This document shows positions 1 through 8,198 of a DNA stretch of 39,598 nt, one piece after another. The stretch is from an uncultured Alphaproteobacteria bacterium (GTDB taxonomy: Bacteria > Pseudomonadota > Alphaproteobacteria > CADEGL01). The DNA lies in the NCBI GenBank assembly GCA_902826885.1, contig CADEGL010000003.1, positions 83,831-123,428 on the forward strand, in the 5' to 3' direction. Numbering within the stretch: position 1 is the stretch's first letter; each line of letters begins with the position of its first letter. The notes under the pieces were generated by a model. It was not told the DNA's origin. It saw only the letters and a program-made list of their open reading frames with translations, and searched no databases. A program made the translations under genes and the position numbers.

Positions 1-84
1 TTCCGACCGGTCCAGCGCCTCATCCATCAGCTCATCAGCGAACTCGTGTTCGGTGGGCTGGTCGGCCTGCGTTATTGCACTCAT
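1..84 (-). CDS. N-terminus of a small acidic peptide, RiPP-leader-like (cut by window edge)
   Basis: Reading the minus strand from an ATG at 84-82, 28 codons stay open to base 1, with GGAG a few bases upstream. An out-of-phase ATG four bases earlier gives only a short dead-end frame. The visible peptide is acidic and ends in DELMDEALDRSE. This resembles the (D)ELSDEALDR motif I associate with leader regions of short proteobacterial modified peptides, where a Cys-rich core follows; that link is from memory and the core lies outside the window. No function can be given from 28 residues. It could also be an ordinary small acidic protein. Confidence 0.4.
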   Translation of the reverse strand, partial: MSAITQADQPTEHEFADELMDEALDRSE

Positions 85-130
85 TCATAATCTCCGGATT
101 GCAGATCATCGATCCCGTAAGACACGCGGT

Positions 131-159
131 ACCATAAAGCCGGGATATGACCTATCCAA
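131..159 (-). promoter_or_regulatory. candidate sigma70-like promoter for the edge peptide gene
   Basis: On the minus strand, TTGGAT (159-154) and TATGGT (136-131) are separated by exactly 17 bases, about 45 bases upstream of the ATG at 84. The hexamers match consensus at 3/6 and 4/6, so this is only a plausible promoter. Confidence 0.3.
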
Positions 160-279
160 GTGCCAATGGCCGGTCGTCATGCTTGTGCGCTTTCCGGCCT
201 GGATCGCTAGCGCGATCACCATCCGCCTGCCGCCCTGCGGGTCGAGTATGCGCACGGGCGATTCGCCACACCGCGCGAG

Positions 280-308
280 TTGACAGGTTGTTTCGCGCAT
301 CCTTTATT
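280..308 (+). promoter_or_regulatory. sigma70-type promoter of the TPP enzyme gene
   Basis: A perfect -35 box TTGACA (280-285) is followed after a 17-base spacer by TTTATT (303-308, 4/6 match to the -10 consensus). Transcription would begin near 315 and leave a leader of about 25 bases before the ATG at 341, with AGCAGGA as a modest ribosome binding site. It is the best-looking promoter in the window. Confidence 0.55.
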
Positions 309-340
309 GCCGCATCTTCCCTCCAGCAGGAACCCCGATC

Positions 341-2020
341 ATGTCGAAGAACTCGCGCACCGGCGGCCGCATCCTCGTTGACGCGCTGCGCAGCCAGAAA
401 GTGGACATGGTTTTCTGCGTCGCCGGCGAGAGCTATCTCGAAGTGCTCGATTCGCTCTATGACGTGCGCGACGAGATCAAGGTCATCACCTGCCGGCACG
501 AATCGGGCGCGTCGCACATGGCCGAGGCCTACGGCAAGCTGACCGGCAAGCCCGGCGTCGTCATGGTCACGCGCGGTCCGGGCGCTTGCCACGCCAGCAT
601 CGGCATCCACACGGCGAAGCAGGATTCGACGCCGGTCGTCATGTTCGTGGGCCAGATCGACCGCGACCATTTCGAGCGCGAGGCGTTTCAGGAGGTCGAC
701 TACCGCCGCATGTTCGGCCCGCTGTCGAAGTGGGTGGCGCAGATCGACCATGCCGAGCGCATCCCGGAATTCGTCAGCCGCGCCTTCAAGACGGCGGCCT
801 CGGGCCGTCCCGGCCCGGTCGTGCTGGCCTTGCCGGAAGACATGCAGAAGGACCAGGTGGCGGTCGAGGATGTGGCGCCCTACGCGGTGATCCAGCCGCA
901 CGCGGGCGCGGGCGATCTGGCCAAGATGCAGACGCTCCTAGCCGCGGCGAAGAAACCCGTGATGATCGTGGGCGGCGGCGTCTGGTCGCTCCAGGGCGGC
1001 GCGGGCCTGGTGAAGTTCGCGGAGGCCAACGACATTCCGGTCGCCTGTTCCTTCCGCCGCCAGGACGTGTTCGACAACACGCACAAATGCTTCGTGGGCG
1101 ACTTGTCCACGGCGCCCAATCCGCCGCTGCTCAAGCGCGTCAAGGAAAGCGACCTGTTGCTGGTGGTGGGCTCGCGCCTCGACGAGATCGCGACCCAGCG
1201 CTACACGCTGATCGACCTGCCCAAGCCCAAGCAGGTGATGATCCATGTCCATCCGGATTCGGACGTGCTGGGCAGCGTCTATCAGCCGACCTTGGCCATC
1301 CAATCCGGCCTCAACGAATTCGCGGCCGCGGCCGCCGCGATGAAGCCTGTCGCATCCGGCGCCTGGAAGGCGTGGCGGGAAGAGGCGCGCAAGGATTACG
1401 AGGCGCAGCTCGCGCCCGCGTCCTACTCGGGCGACCTCGATCTCGGCGCCTGCATGCTGTGGCTGCGCGACAAGCTGCCCAAGGATGCCATCATCACGCT
1501 CGATGCCGGCAATTTCTCCGGCTGGCCCATGCGCTTCCTGCAGTGGAAGCAGCCGCGCACGCAGTTGGGTCCGCAATGCGGCGCCATGGGGCACGGCGCG
1601 CCCGCGGCCATCGCGGCCAAGCTGGTTCACCCGGACCGGGTCGTGGTCGGCTTCTCCGGCGACGGCGGCTTCATGATGAACGGGCAGGAGCTGGCGACCG
1701 CCGTGAAGCACGGCGCGAACGCGATCTTCCTGGTCTTCAACAACGGCATGTACGGCACGATCCGCATGCACCAGGAGCGCGACCATCCGGGCCGCGAGGT
1801 GGCGACTTCGCTGACCAATCCGGACTTCGTGGCGCTGGCCAAGGCCTATGGCGCCCATGGCGAGGCCGTCTCGCGCACGGCAGAGTTCGGGCCGGCCTTC
1901 GAGCGCGCGCTGACGGCGGGCAAGCCCGCGCTGATCGAGCTGCGCATGGACCCGGATGTCATCACCACGCGCACGACCTTGACCAAGATGCGCGAGGCGG
2001 CGCTGGCCAAGCAGAAGTAG
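341..2020 (+). CDS. thiamine-diphosphate-dependent enzyme, acetolactate synthase large-subunit-like
   Basis: A 559-residue protein with the three-domain layout of the acetolactate synthase/benzoylformate decarboxylase family. The N-terminal pyrimidine-binding domain carries the catalytic glutamate in CRHESGASHMAEAYGK (Glu54). A central Rossmann-like domain follows from about residue 190. The C-terminal diphosphate-binding domain has the GDGG...NN motif (around residues 442-470). The family makes or breaks C-C bonds next to a keto acid. No ilvN regulatory subunit is adjacent and the gene stands alone, so branched-chain synthesis is not implied. A catabolic carboligase or decarboxylase (sulfoacetaldehyde acetyltransferase, oxalyl-CoA decarboxylase or glyoxylate carboligase type) is equally possible. 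Its stop lies one base from the stop of the convergent P450 gene. Family call is secure, substrate unknown. Confidence 0.9.
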   Translation: MSKNSRTGGRILVDALRSQKVDMVFCVAGESYLEVLDSLYDVRDEIKVITCRHESGASHMAEAYGKLTGKPGVVMVTRGPGACHASIGIHTAKQDSTPVVMFVGQIDRDHFEREAFQEVDYRRMFGPLSKWVAQIDHAERIPEFVSRAFKTAASGRPGPVVLALPEDMQKDQVAVEDVAPYAVIQPHAGAGDLAKMQTLLAAAKKPVMIVGGGVWSLQGGAGLVKFAEANDIPVACSFRRQDVFDNTHKCFVGDLSTAPNPPLLKRVKESDLLLVVGSRLDEIATQRYTLIDLPKPKQVMIHVHPDSDVLGSVYQPTLAIQSGLNEFAAAAAAMKPVASGAWKAWREEARKDYEAQLAPASYSGDLDLGACMLWLRDKLPKDAIITLDAGNFSGWPMRFLQWKQPRTQLGPQCGAMGHGAPAAIAAKLVHPDRVVVGFSGDGGFMMNGQELATAVKHGANAIFLVFNNGMYGTIRMHQERDHPGREVATSLTNPDFVALAKAYGAHGEAVSRTAEFGPAFERALTAGKPALIELRMDPDVITTRTTLTKMREAALAKQK

Positions 2021-2021
2021 G

Positions 2022-3242
2022 TCACCAGACCAGCTTCAGGCCCTTCAGCGTCCGCACGTTGTGGTTGTCGTTGTATTCGACCGCCTCCGGGCCGAGTTTC
2101 AGCGCGGGCAGGCGCTTGCGTAAGGCGCCGAGCGCGATCTCCGTTTCCATCTTCGCGAGCGCGCCGCCAAGGCAGAAATGAAAGCCGTGGCCAAGCGCCA
2201 CGTTGCGCCCATGCGGCCGCGTGATGTCCAGCCGTTCGGGGTCTGGGAAACGGGCCGGGTCGCGATTGGCCGCCGCGAGCATCAGAAACAGCGCATCGCC
2301 TTTGCGGATCGTCTTGCCGCCCAGCGTCACATCCTCCAGTGCGCGGCGGCGGATGAACTGGTTGGGGCTGAGGTAACGCAAAAGCTCCTCGACCACGTTT
2401 TCCATCGGCGCCGGCTCCTCGCCCAGGCGCTTCCATTGATCCGGGTGACGCGCGAAGGCCAGCACGGCGCTGCCGAGCAGCCCGGTCATGTTCTCATGCC
2501 CGCCGATGATCAAGAGGATGATGGTGGCGAACAGCTCGTCCGTGCCAAGGCGGTCGCCGCCGTCGGCCACATGCACCAGGCCCGAGATCAATCCATCGGA
2601 TGGTTTTTTGCGCGCGTCTTCGACCAGCCCGCTCACGTAACCGCGCAGGGCGGCGGCGCTTTCGTTCGCTTCGTGCCACTCTGCTTGCGACAGGGAATCC
2701 GGCGCGCGCCCAAATGGCACCAGGAAACCGTCGCACCAATGCTTGATGCGCTGCCGGTCCTCCGTGGGGATGCCGAGAAGGGTCAGGATCACGATGATGG
2801 GAAAGGGGAATGCGAAGTCCCAGACGGCGTCCATGCCGCCCGCGTTTCGCTTGGCGTCCAACAACTCTTCGGCCACCGCGACGATCTTGGGCCGCAGCGC
2901 TTCGACGGCCCTTGCATTGAAGGCCTTGGCGGCCAAGGCGCGCAGCCGCGTATGCTGTGGCGGGTCGGTGAAGACCATACTGTTGGCGACGAACGTGAAG
3001 AGTGTCTGGATGTCGCGCCTGGTGCCGGCGTCCCCCGACGGGCCCATGGCGTCGGTGACGGTGGAGGAGAAGCGCGGGTCGCGCAGCGCGGTGTCGACAT
3101 CGTCGTAGCGGGTCAGGACCCAGACGCCGAATGGTTCGTGCCAATGCACGGGATCATCCGTGCGCAGCCGCACATAGACCGGGTAGGGATCGGCCAACAT
3201 CTCGGGGCCGAACAGCGTGATGCCCGTCTTGGTGTCCGTCAT
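2022..3242 (-). CDS. bacterial cytochrome P450 with Asn in place of the I-helix Thr
   Basis: A 406-residue soluble class I-type P450. Visible landmarks are DPPQHTRLR (about 93-101), the I-helix segment IGGHEN (246-251), the ExxR motif in EELLRY (Glu286/Arg289) and the heme-ligand loop GHGFHFCLGG with Cys357. The usual acid-alcohol pair (Glu/Asp-Thr) reads Glu250-Asn251. P450cin (CYP176A1) is a known P450 with Asn at this position. The start is an ATG with GGGAGGGG just upstream. No ferredoxin or reductase gene is adjacent. It reads in the same direction as hpnM but a strong hairpin separates the two, so it is probably a separate unit. A hopanoid or terpenoid substrate is only a guess from neighbourhood. 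Confidence 0.93.
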   Translation of the reverse strand: MTDTKTGITLFGPEMLADPYPVYVRLRTDDPVHWHEPFGVWVLTRYDDVDTALRDPRFSSTVTDAMGPSGDAGTRRDIQTLFTFVANSMVFTDPPQHTRLRALAAKAFNARAVEALRPKIVAVAEELLDAKRNAGGMDAVWDFAFPFPIIVILTLLGIPTEDRQRIKHWCDGFLVPFGRAPDSLSQAEWHEANESAAALRGYVSGLVEDARKKPSDGLISGLVHVADGGDRLGTDELFATIILLIIGGHENMTGLLGSAVLAFARHPDQWKRLGEEPAPMENVVEELLRYLSPNQFIRRRALEDVTLGGKTIRKGDALFLMLAAANRDPARFPDPERLDITRPHGRNVALGHGFHFCLGGALAKMETEIALGALRKRLPALKLGPEAVEYNDNHNVRTLKGLKLVW

Positions 3243-3291
3243 GGCCCCTCCCTGCGCGGGAAGGGTGCCAATGGGTTTGGCCCCAAAGCAA

Positions 3292-3319
3292 GACCGGCCG
3301 GACTTGCGTCCGGCCGGTC
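3292..3319 (-). terminator. hairpin terminator after hpnM
   Basis: A perfect 12-bp stem (3292-3303 with 3308-3319) closes a TTGC loop. Read on the minus strand it lies about 25 bases past the hpnM stop, ahead of the P450 start, and is followed by TTGCTTTGG rather than a pure T run. It is probably an intrinsic terminator or transcript-end hairpin for hpnM. Confidence 0.55.
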
Positions 3320-3344
3320 GGGCATTCCATGGAAGATGGCGTCG

Positions 3345-3983
3345 CTATGACGCGCGGCCAGACTCCACGTCTTTCACCTTCTGCTCCAGCGTGGCCAGCA
3401 GCTTGTCGACGCCGTCTCGGCGCGCGACCGCGCTGTACTCGGACCGGCGCACCGCCAGCTCGCTGATGCGGCTCAGATAGACGTCGGCCACCTTCCACGT
3501 CCCGTCGGTGGAACGCAGCAGATAGTCGATCGCCACTTTGTCCTTGCCGGGGTCGGTCAGCACCGTGCGGACATAGATCGCGTCCTGCGGCGTGGCCTGG
3601 ACCGCTTCGACCTTCCAGGTCTGGCCGGAATAGCCCTTGAAGCGCGCGGCATAGGTCGAGACCGTCATGCGGCGGAAGAGCTGCACCAGCTCATCACGCT
3701 GCGCGGGCGTCATGGTTTCCCACGCCGAGCCGACGCTGGTTTGCGCCATGTATTTAAGGTCGAACGTCTGGTCCACGGTGGGCGTCAGCTTGGCGCGCCG
3801 TCCGTCGAAACCCAGCGCGTCCGCGTTCTTCATGACGCCCAAAAGCTGGTCCTGGAATTTCTCCACGACCTGTTTAGCCGTCGCCTGCTGATCCGGCGCG
3901 GCCGCGAGCTGCTGAGCCGAGGCTATAGCGGGAGAAAGGGCCAACAGGCCCGCGAACAAACCGATGCGAAGAAGCCGATTCAC
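3345..3983 (-). CDS. hpnM: HpnM, hopanoid-associated MlaC/Ttg2D-like periplasmic protein
   Basis: A 212-residue precursor with a signal peptide (basic MNRLLR, hydrophobic stretch, cleavage near AIASAQQ), then an MlaC/toluene-tolerance Ttg2D-type domain over most of the chain. MlaC proteins shuttle phospholipid between membranes; the HpnM subgroup accompanies hopanoid genes and is thought to help move hopanoids. The GTG start at 3983 is decided by a strong AGGAGGG seven bases upstream. It is divergent from hpnA, with 231 bases between. Naming it HpnM instead of a generic MlaC rests on this location as well as the family. Confidence 0.85.
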   Translation of the reverse strand: MNRLLRIGLFAGLLALSPAIASAQQLAAAPDQQATAKQVVEKFQDQLLGVMKNADALGFDGRRAKLTPTVDQTFDLKYMAQTSVGSAWETMTPAQRDELVQLFRRMTVSTYAARFKGYSGQTWKVEAVQATPQDAIYVRTVLTDPGKDKVAIDYLLRSTDGTWKVADVYLSRISELAVRRSEYSAVARRDGVDKLLATLEQKVKDVESGRAS

Positions 3984-4214
3984 AGTACAACCCTCCTGTG
4001 TCAGGTTCCCCTCCCCGGGACATCCTGCCCCTCATATGGGGAAGGGATTCCGGTCTGGCAACCCGTAAGCGTGTTTTTCCTATATATTACAGAATGTTAA
4101 CGGACGGCCCCGGAAGGCCGTCCGCCCTTTCGAGGAGCAGAATGGCCGGCCGGAGCCCTTCGTGTCTGTGATGATACGCACACCCCCCTCGCCACCAGGC
4201 GCGGATGTTCGCCC
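3984..4214. promoter_or_regulatory. divergent hpnM/hpnA control region with a 9-bp hairpin and a possible 9-codon leader ORF
   Basis: This 231-base gap must hold promoters for both hpnM and hpnA. It contains an AT-rich core (TATATATTA around 4081-4089), then a perfect 9-bp stem-loop (4101-4109 with 4116-4124, loop CCGGAA) followed by CGCCCTTTCG. Next is AGGAG (4133-4137) four bases before an ATG at 4142 that opens a 9-codon frame ending at 4171 (MAGRSPSCL). hpnA itself starts at a GTG with a poor ribosome binding site. The layout could be an attenuator or translated leader, but I find no convincing -35/-10 pair. Confidence 0.35.
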
Positions 4215-5207
4215 GTGACCACATTGATCACAGGCGCGTCAGGCTTTGTCGGCTCGGCCGTGCTTCGCCGTCTCTTGGCCGAAGGGCACCGCATGCGCGT
4301 CTTGGTGCGCGCGGGCAGCGACCGGCGCAATCTGGCGGGGCTGGACGTGGAGCTCGCGGTCGGTGATTTGAGCAACCCCGAGACGTTGCGCGACGCCGTT
4401 GCCGGGGCGAAGGCCGTCTTCCATGTCGCGGCGGATTACCGTCTGTGGGTGCCCCGGCCCGAGGAAATCTACCGGGCCAACGTAGAGGGCACCGGCGCCT
4501 TGCTGCGCGCCGCGGCCAAGGCCGGGGTGGAGCGGGTGGTCTATACCTCGAGCGTCGCCACGCTTGGCCTTCTGCCCGACGGTACGCCCGCGGACGAACT
4601 GACCCCGTCGGCCCTCGACAACATGATCGGGCACTACAAACGCTCGAAATTCCTGGCCGAGGAGGAGGCGCGCAAGGTCGCGGCGGAGACGGGCCTGCCG
4701 ATCGTGATCGTCAATCCGTCGACGCCCATCGGTCCGCGCGACGTGAAGCCGACACCCACGGGACGCATGGTGGCCCAGGCGGCGGCGGGGAAGATCCCCG
4801 CGTTCCTAGATACCGGGCTCAACGTCGTCCACGTCGACGACGTGGCGGAGGGGCATCTCTTGGCCTTCGCGCGCGGCAAGCCGGGCGAGCGATACATCCT
4901 GGGCGGCGAGAATATGAGCTTGAGCCAGATCCTGGCCGAGATCGCAGGCCTAGTGGGCCGCCGCGCGCCGCGCATCCGCCTGCGCCACGGCATGGTGATG
5001 CCCGTGGCCTACATCGCCGAGAGCTGGGCGCGGGTGGCGCGCCGGGGCGAGCCCATGGTGACGCGCGACGGCGTCCGCATGGCGCGCAAATGGATGTATT
5101 TCTCCTCCGCCAAGGCCGAGCGGGAGTTGGGATACACCCATCGCCCCGCGATCGAGGCCCTGCGTGACGCGGTGGCCTGGTTCAAGGCCCACGGCTATTG
5201 CCCTTAG
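4215..5207 (+). CDS. hpnA: HpnA, hopanoid-associated NAD-dependent sugar epimerase/dehydratase
   Basis: A 330-residue extended short-chain dehydrogenase/reductase. The N-terminal nucleotide-binding motif is TGASGFVGSAVLRRL (residues 6-20), the Ser-bearing strand is YTSSVATLG, and the catalytic YxxxK appears in HYKRSK. The length and the HVAADYRLW segment fit the hopanoid-associated epimerase subfamily named HpnA. It is thought to act on the sugar part of the hopanoid side chain, though its exact reaction is not settled. The start is a GTG preceded by little Shine-Dalgarno sequence. It leads the plus-strand set hpnA-ispH-hpnH. Confidence 0.88.
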   Translation: MTTLITGASGFVGSAVLRRLLAEGHRMRVLVRAGSDRRNLAGLDVELAVGDLSNPETLRDAVAGAKAVFHVAADYRLWVPRPEEIYRANVEGTGALLRAAAKAGVERVVYTSSVATLGLLPDGTPADELTPSALDNMIGHYKRSKFLAEEEARKVAAETGLPIVIVNPSTPIGPRDVKPTPTGRMVAQAAAGKIPAFLDTGLNVVHVDDVAEGHLLAFARGKPGERYILGGENMSLSQILAEIAGLVGRRAPRIRLRHGMVMPVAYIAESWARVARRGEPMVTRDGVRMARKWMYFSSAKAERELGYTHRPAIEALRDAVAWFKAHGYCP

Positions 5208-5217
5208 GGCCATGGCG

Positions 5218-5260
5218 TTTCCGCCACGGTGCGGAAATCCCTTGCCTCATAAGGGGTTTT
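5218..5260 (+). terminator. two small hairpins after hpnA
   Basis: A 7-bp stem TTTCCGC/GCGGAAA (5218-5224 with 5231-5237) is followed by a 5-bp stem CCCTT/AAGGG (5239-5243 with 5251-5255) and GTTTT. The second has the look of a weak intrinsic terminator ahead of the 209-base gap before ispH. I see no confident promoter in the rest of that gap. Confidence 0.35.
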
Positions 5261-5416
5261 GCAGGTATTGACTGTGGCCAATCGGCCGCACTCCAGGTGT
5301 CAGGCCGTTGATTTTCGACTCGATACAATCCATTCTCACCGCGGATCGGAAGGCCCGCGGAAGAGGGGTCTTCTTTTGCCGCGTTCGCCGCGGGGACCCA
5401 ACCAATTGAGGATTAG

Positions 5417-6352
5417 ATGCGCGTAGTGTTGGCCCAGCCGAGGGGTTTTTGCGCCGGAGTGGAGCGCGCGATCGAGATCGTCGAGCGTGCGCTGAAGCTC
5501 TACGGCCCTCCCGTCTATGTCCGGCACGAGATCGTTCACAACAAGCGCGTGGTCGAGGACCTGAAGGCCAAGGGCGCCGTGTTCGTGGAAGAGCTCGACG
5601 AGATTCCCGATGGCGCGATCTCGGTCTTTAGCGCCCACGGCGTGTCGCAAAAGGTCGAGGACAACGCGGCCTCGCGCAGCCTGCCGGTCTTGGACGCGAC
5701 TTGCCCGCTGGTCGCCAAGGTCCACAAGGAAGGCCAACGCTATTCGGCCAAGGGCTTCGACATCATCCTGATCGGCCACCACGGCCATCCGGAGGTCGAG
5801 GGCACCATGGGCCGTATTCCGGGTAACGTTTATCTGGTCTCCTCGCCCGAGGACGCCGCGACGCTTGAGGTCAAGGACCCGGAGCGCGTGGCCTATGTGA
5901 CGCAGACGACGCTGTCGGTCGACGACACGCGCGAGGTGATCGAGGCGCTCAAGGTGCGCTTCCCCAAGATCGTCGGCCCGGACGTGAAGGACATCTGCTA
6001 CGCGACGCAGAACCGCCAGGCCGCGGTGCGCGAGCTGGCCAAGGAAGTGAACGTCATCTTGGTGGTCGGCGCCAAGAACAGTTCGAACTCGAACCGCTTG
6101 CGCGAGATCGGCGAGGAGATGGGCGTGCCCAGCTATCTGATCGACGACGCGCGCGCGCTCGATCCGAAATGGCTGACGGATGCCAAGTCCATCGGCGTGA
6201 CCGCCGGCGCCTCGGCGCCCGAAGAACTGGTGCAGGAACTGATCGCGCGCCTGCGCGATTTCGGCGATCTGGAGTTGGAGCTTCTCGACGGCATCAAGGA
6301 GAGCGTCTACTTCAAGCTGCCCGAGCAGCTTCGCGAAGTGGCGGCGTCCTAA
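5417..6352 (+). CDS. ispH: 4-hydroxy-3-methylbut-2-enyl diphosphate reductase
   Basis: A 311-residue IspH/LytB, the last enzyme of the MEP pathway, giving IPP and DMAPP through a [4Fe-4S] cluster. The three cluster cysteines are visible: Cys12 (GFCAGV), Cys96 (DATCPLV) and the Cys of [10 protein letters not shown]. So are His41, His124 and Glu126 (HPEVEGT), at the same numbers as in E. coli. The ATG follows a GAGGATTAG ribosome binding site. Its place between hpnA and hpnH ties isoprenoid precursor supply to hopanoid production. This may be the only copy or a second, cluster-linked copy; the window cannot tell. Confidence 0.96.
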   Translation: MRVVLAQPRGFCAGVERAIEIVERALKLYGPPVYVRHEIVHNKRVVEDLKAKGAVFVEELDEIPDGAISVFSAHGVSQKVEDNAASRSLPVLDATCPLVAKVHKEGQRYSAKGFDIILIGHHGHPEVEGTMGRIPGNVYLVSSPEDAATLEVKDPERVAYVTQTTLSVDDTREVIEALKVRFPKIVGPDVKDICYATQNRQAAVRELAKEVNVILVVGAKNSSNSNRLREIGEEMGVPSYLIDDARALDPKWLTDAKSIGVTAGASAPEELVQELIARLRDFGDLELELLDGIKESVYFKLPEQLREVAAS

Positions 6353-6398
6353 TCCAACGGCGGCTTGACCATCCTCTTCCATCAAGAACGGTGACAAC

Positions 6399-7550
6399 GT
6401 GGCCATTCCCCTGATTCAGCAAGCGCGCATCGGCGCTTACGTGCTCAAGCACCGCGTCAAGGGCACCAAACGCTATCCGCTCGTGCTCATGCTCGAGCCG
6501 CTGTTTCGTTGCAACCTGGCTTGCGCCGGTTGCGGCAAGATCGACTATCCCGACGACATTCTGAACCAGCGTCTTTCGGTGAAGGACTGCCTGGACGCCG
6601 TCGACGAATGCGGCGCGCCCGTCGTCGCCATCCCGGGCGGCGAGCCGCTCCTGCACAAGGAGATGGACCAGATCGTCGCGGGCATCGTCGCGCGCAAGAA
6701 GTTCGTCATCATGTGCACGAACGCGCTTCTGCTCGAGAAGAAGCTGCATCTGTTCACGCCGAGCCCGTATTTGACCTTCTCGATCCATCTGGATGGCCTG
6801 AAGGAAGAGCACGACAAGTCCGTTTGTCAGCACGGTGTGTTCGACCGCGCCGTCGCGGCCACGCGCAAGGCGCGCGAGATGGGCTTCCGTGTCATCGCGA
6901 ACTGCACTCTGTTCGACAATGCCAATCCGGAACGCGTGGCCCAGTTCATGGACTACGCGATGAACGATTTGGGCGTCGAGCACGTGACCATGTCGCCGGG
7001 CTATGCCTATGAGCGCGCGCCGGACCAGCAGCATTTCCTTTCGCGCAAGAAGACGAAGGTTCTGTTCCGCGAAATCCTAAAGCGCGGCAAGGGCAAGAAG
7101 TGGCGCTTCAGCCAGTCGACCAACTTCCTCGACTTCCTGGCCGGCAACCGCGAGTACCATTGCACGCCGTGGGGCATGCCCACGCGCAACGTGTTCGGTT
7201 GGCAGCGCCCCTGCTACTTGCTGGGCGAGGGCTACGCCAACAGCTTCCGCGAGCTGATGGAAGAGACCGAATGGGACAAGTACGGCACGGGCAACTACGA
7301 GAAGTGCTCGAACTGCATGGTCCATTGCGGCTATGAGCCGTCTTCGGTCACCGATACGCTGAAGCATCCGCTAAAGGCGCTGAAGACCACCGTGTTCGGC
7401 ATCAAGACCGAGGGCGAGATGGCGCCCGAGATCGATCTGTCGAAGGCGCGGCCGGCGGAATGGGTGCACGACCGCAACGTGGCCAAGTTCCTGACCGACC
7501 TACACACCAAGCGCCAGGCCGCCAAGGCTCGCGAGAGCAACGCGGCGTAA
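6399..7550 (+). CDS. hpnH: HpnH, radical SAM adenosylhopane synthase
   Basis: A 383-residue radical SAM protein. The cluster motif CNLACAGC (Cys38, Cys42, Cys45) is preceded by MLEPLFR, and the SAM-binding GGEP follows (IPGGEPLLHKE). A C-terminal region has further cysteines (KCSNCMVHCGYEPSS). HpnH attaches the 5'-deoxyadenosyl group to hopene, the first step of C35 side-chain synthesis. The start is a GTG at 6399 with a weak ribosome binding site. It is convergent with hpnG, the enzyme of the next step, and the two coding regions overlap by 51 bases (7500-7550). Confidence 0.95.
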   Translation: MAIPLIQQARIGAYVLKHRVKGTKRYPLVLMLEPLFRCNLACAGCGKIDYPDDILNQRLSVKDCLDAVDECGAPVVAIPGGEPLLHKEMDQIVAGIVARKKFVIMCTNALLLEKKLHLFTPSPYLTFSIHLDGLKEEHDKSVCQHGVFDRAVAATRKAREMGFRVIANCTLFDNANPERVAQFMDYAMNDLGVEHVTMSPGYAYERAPDQQHFLSRKKTKVLFREILKRGKGKKWRFSQSTNFLDFLAGNREYHCTPWGMPTRNVFGWQRPCYLLGEGYANSFRELMEETEWDKYGTGNYEKCSNCMVHCGYEPSSVTDTLKHPLKALKTTVFGIKTEGEMAPEIDLSKARPAEWVHDRNVAKFLTDLHTKRQAAKARESNAA

Positions 7551-8198
7551 GGTTTCGAAACCCGCGCGGCTGTCGGCCGCGAGGCGCAAAAGGCCCGGCA
7601 ACTCGCCGGGCCTTTTCGTTAGGGCCAGGATCACGGGCAAAACCAGCGTACGCCCTTCGGCATCGAGGCCGGCCATGGCTGCCCGCGGAATCGCGCGCGT
7701 TGCGGGGTCGGCCACCGCCCGCACCACGAGGAACGGAAGTTTCGCGGCGGCGGCGACAGACGCGGCCACATGGCTTTCCATGTCCACCGCCACGGCACCT
7801 GTCTCTTGAAAAAGCCGCGCCTTGTCGGCCGCCGTCGCGACGACGGTGTCGCCGCCGGCCAGCGTGCTGCACGACTCGGCGCCGGCCATGGCCTCCAGCC
7901 GTCGACGCCAGTCGGCATCGGTCGCATAGACGGTCCGGTCCGGTCCGATCACGCGTGCCGGTAGCAACAATGCGCCTGGCGCCAGACGCGGATCGAGCGC
8001 GCCCGCCAAGCCGAAGCTGACGATGCCCGTGGCGCCTTGCGCGACCAAACGCTCCGCGCAGGCGCGGGTGTTGCCGGGCCGCGCGGCGGTGACGGCAAAA
8101 AGAGGTTGATCGTGCGTGGGGGCGGCGTGACGCAGGATGTCGGCCTCGGCGACGAGGCCGCAGAGAACGCCCAGCTTGTTTGCGGGCGCCGCGCTCAC
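7500..8198 (-). CDS. hpnG: HpnG, adenosylhopane nucleosidase/phosphorylase
   Basis: A 232-residue nucleoside phosphorylase-family protein (PNP_UDP type). Visible are the base/ribose-site motif VDMESH and the following RAVADPA aspartate loop. HpnG removes adenine from adenosylhopane to yield ribosylhopane. It starts at a GTG (8198-8196) whose GTGA overlaps the shc stop, so it is translationally coupled to shc. Its reading frame crosses the hairpin terminator that serves hpnH and ends inside the hpnH 3' end. The residues encoded across the hairpin (KRPGELPGLLRLAADSRA) look like a normal HpnG C-terminus, so this is not run-on. Confidence 0.92.
   Translation of the reverse strand: MSAAPANKLGVLCGLVAEADILRHAAPTHDQPLFAVTAARPGNTRACAERLVAQGATGIVSFGLAGALDPRLAPGALLLPARVIGPDRTVYATDADWRRRLEAMAGAESCSTLAGGDTVVATAADKARLFQETGAVAVDMESHVAASVAAAAKLPFLVVRAVADPATRAIPRAAMAGLDAEGRTLVLPVILALTKRPGELPGLLRLAADSRAGFETLRRVALASLGGLALGV
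7588..7616. terminator. bidirectional intrinsic terminator downstream of hpnH, inside hpnG
   Basis: A perfect 12-bp stem AAAAGGCCCGGC/GCCGGGCCTTTT (7588-7599 with 7605-7616) closes an AACTC loop. It has the A-stem-T form of a two-way intrinsic terminator, 37 bases beyond the hpnH stop. On the minus strand it is part of the hpnG coding sequence, so the operon would have to read through it to complete hpnG. Confidence 0.8.

Noticed and set aside
341-2020. ilvB/ilvI acetolactate synthase by name
   Set aside because: No ilvN-type small subunit or ilvC is adjacent, and relatives with other substrates share all visible motifs.
3741-4100. A 119-codon plus-strand frame crossing the hpnM start
   Set aside because: It lies opposite hpnM and its control region, has no plausible ribosome binding site and no recognisable domain.
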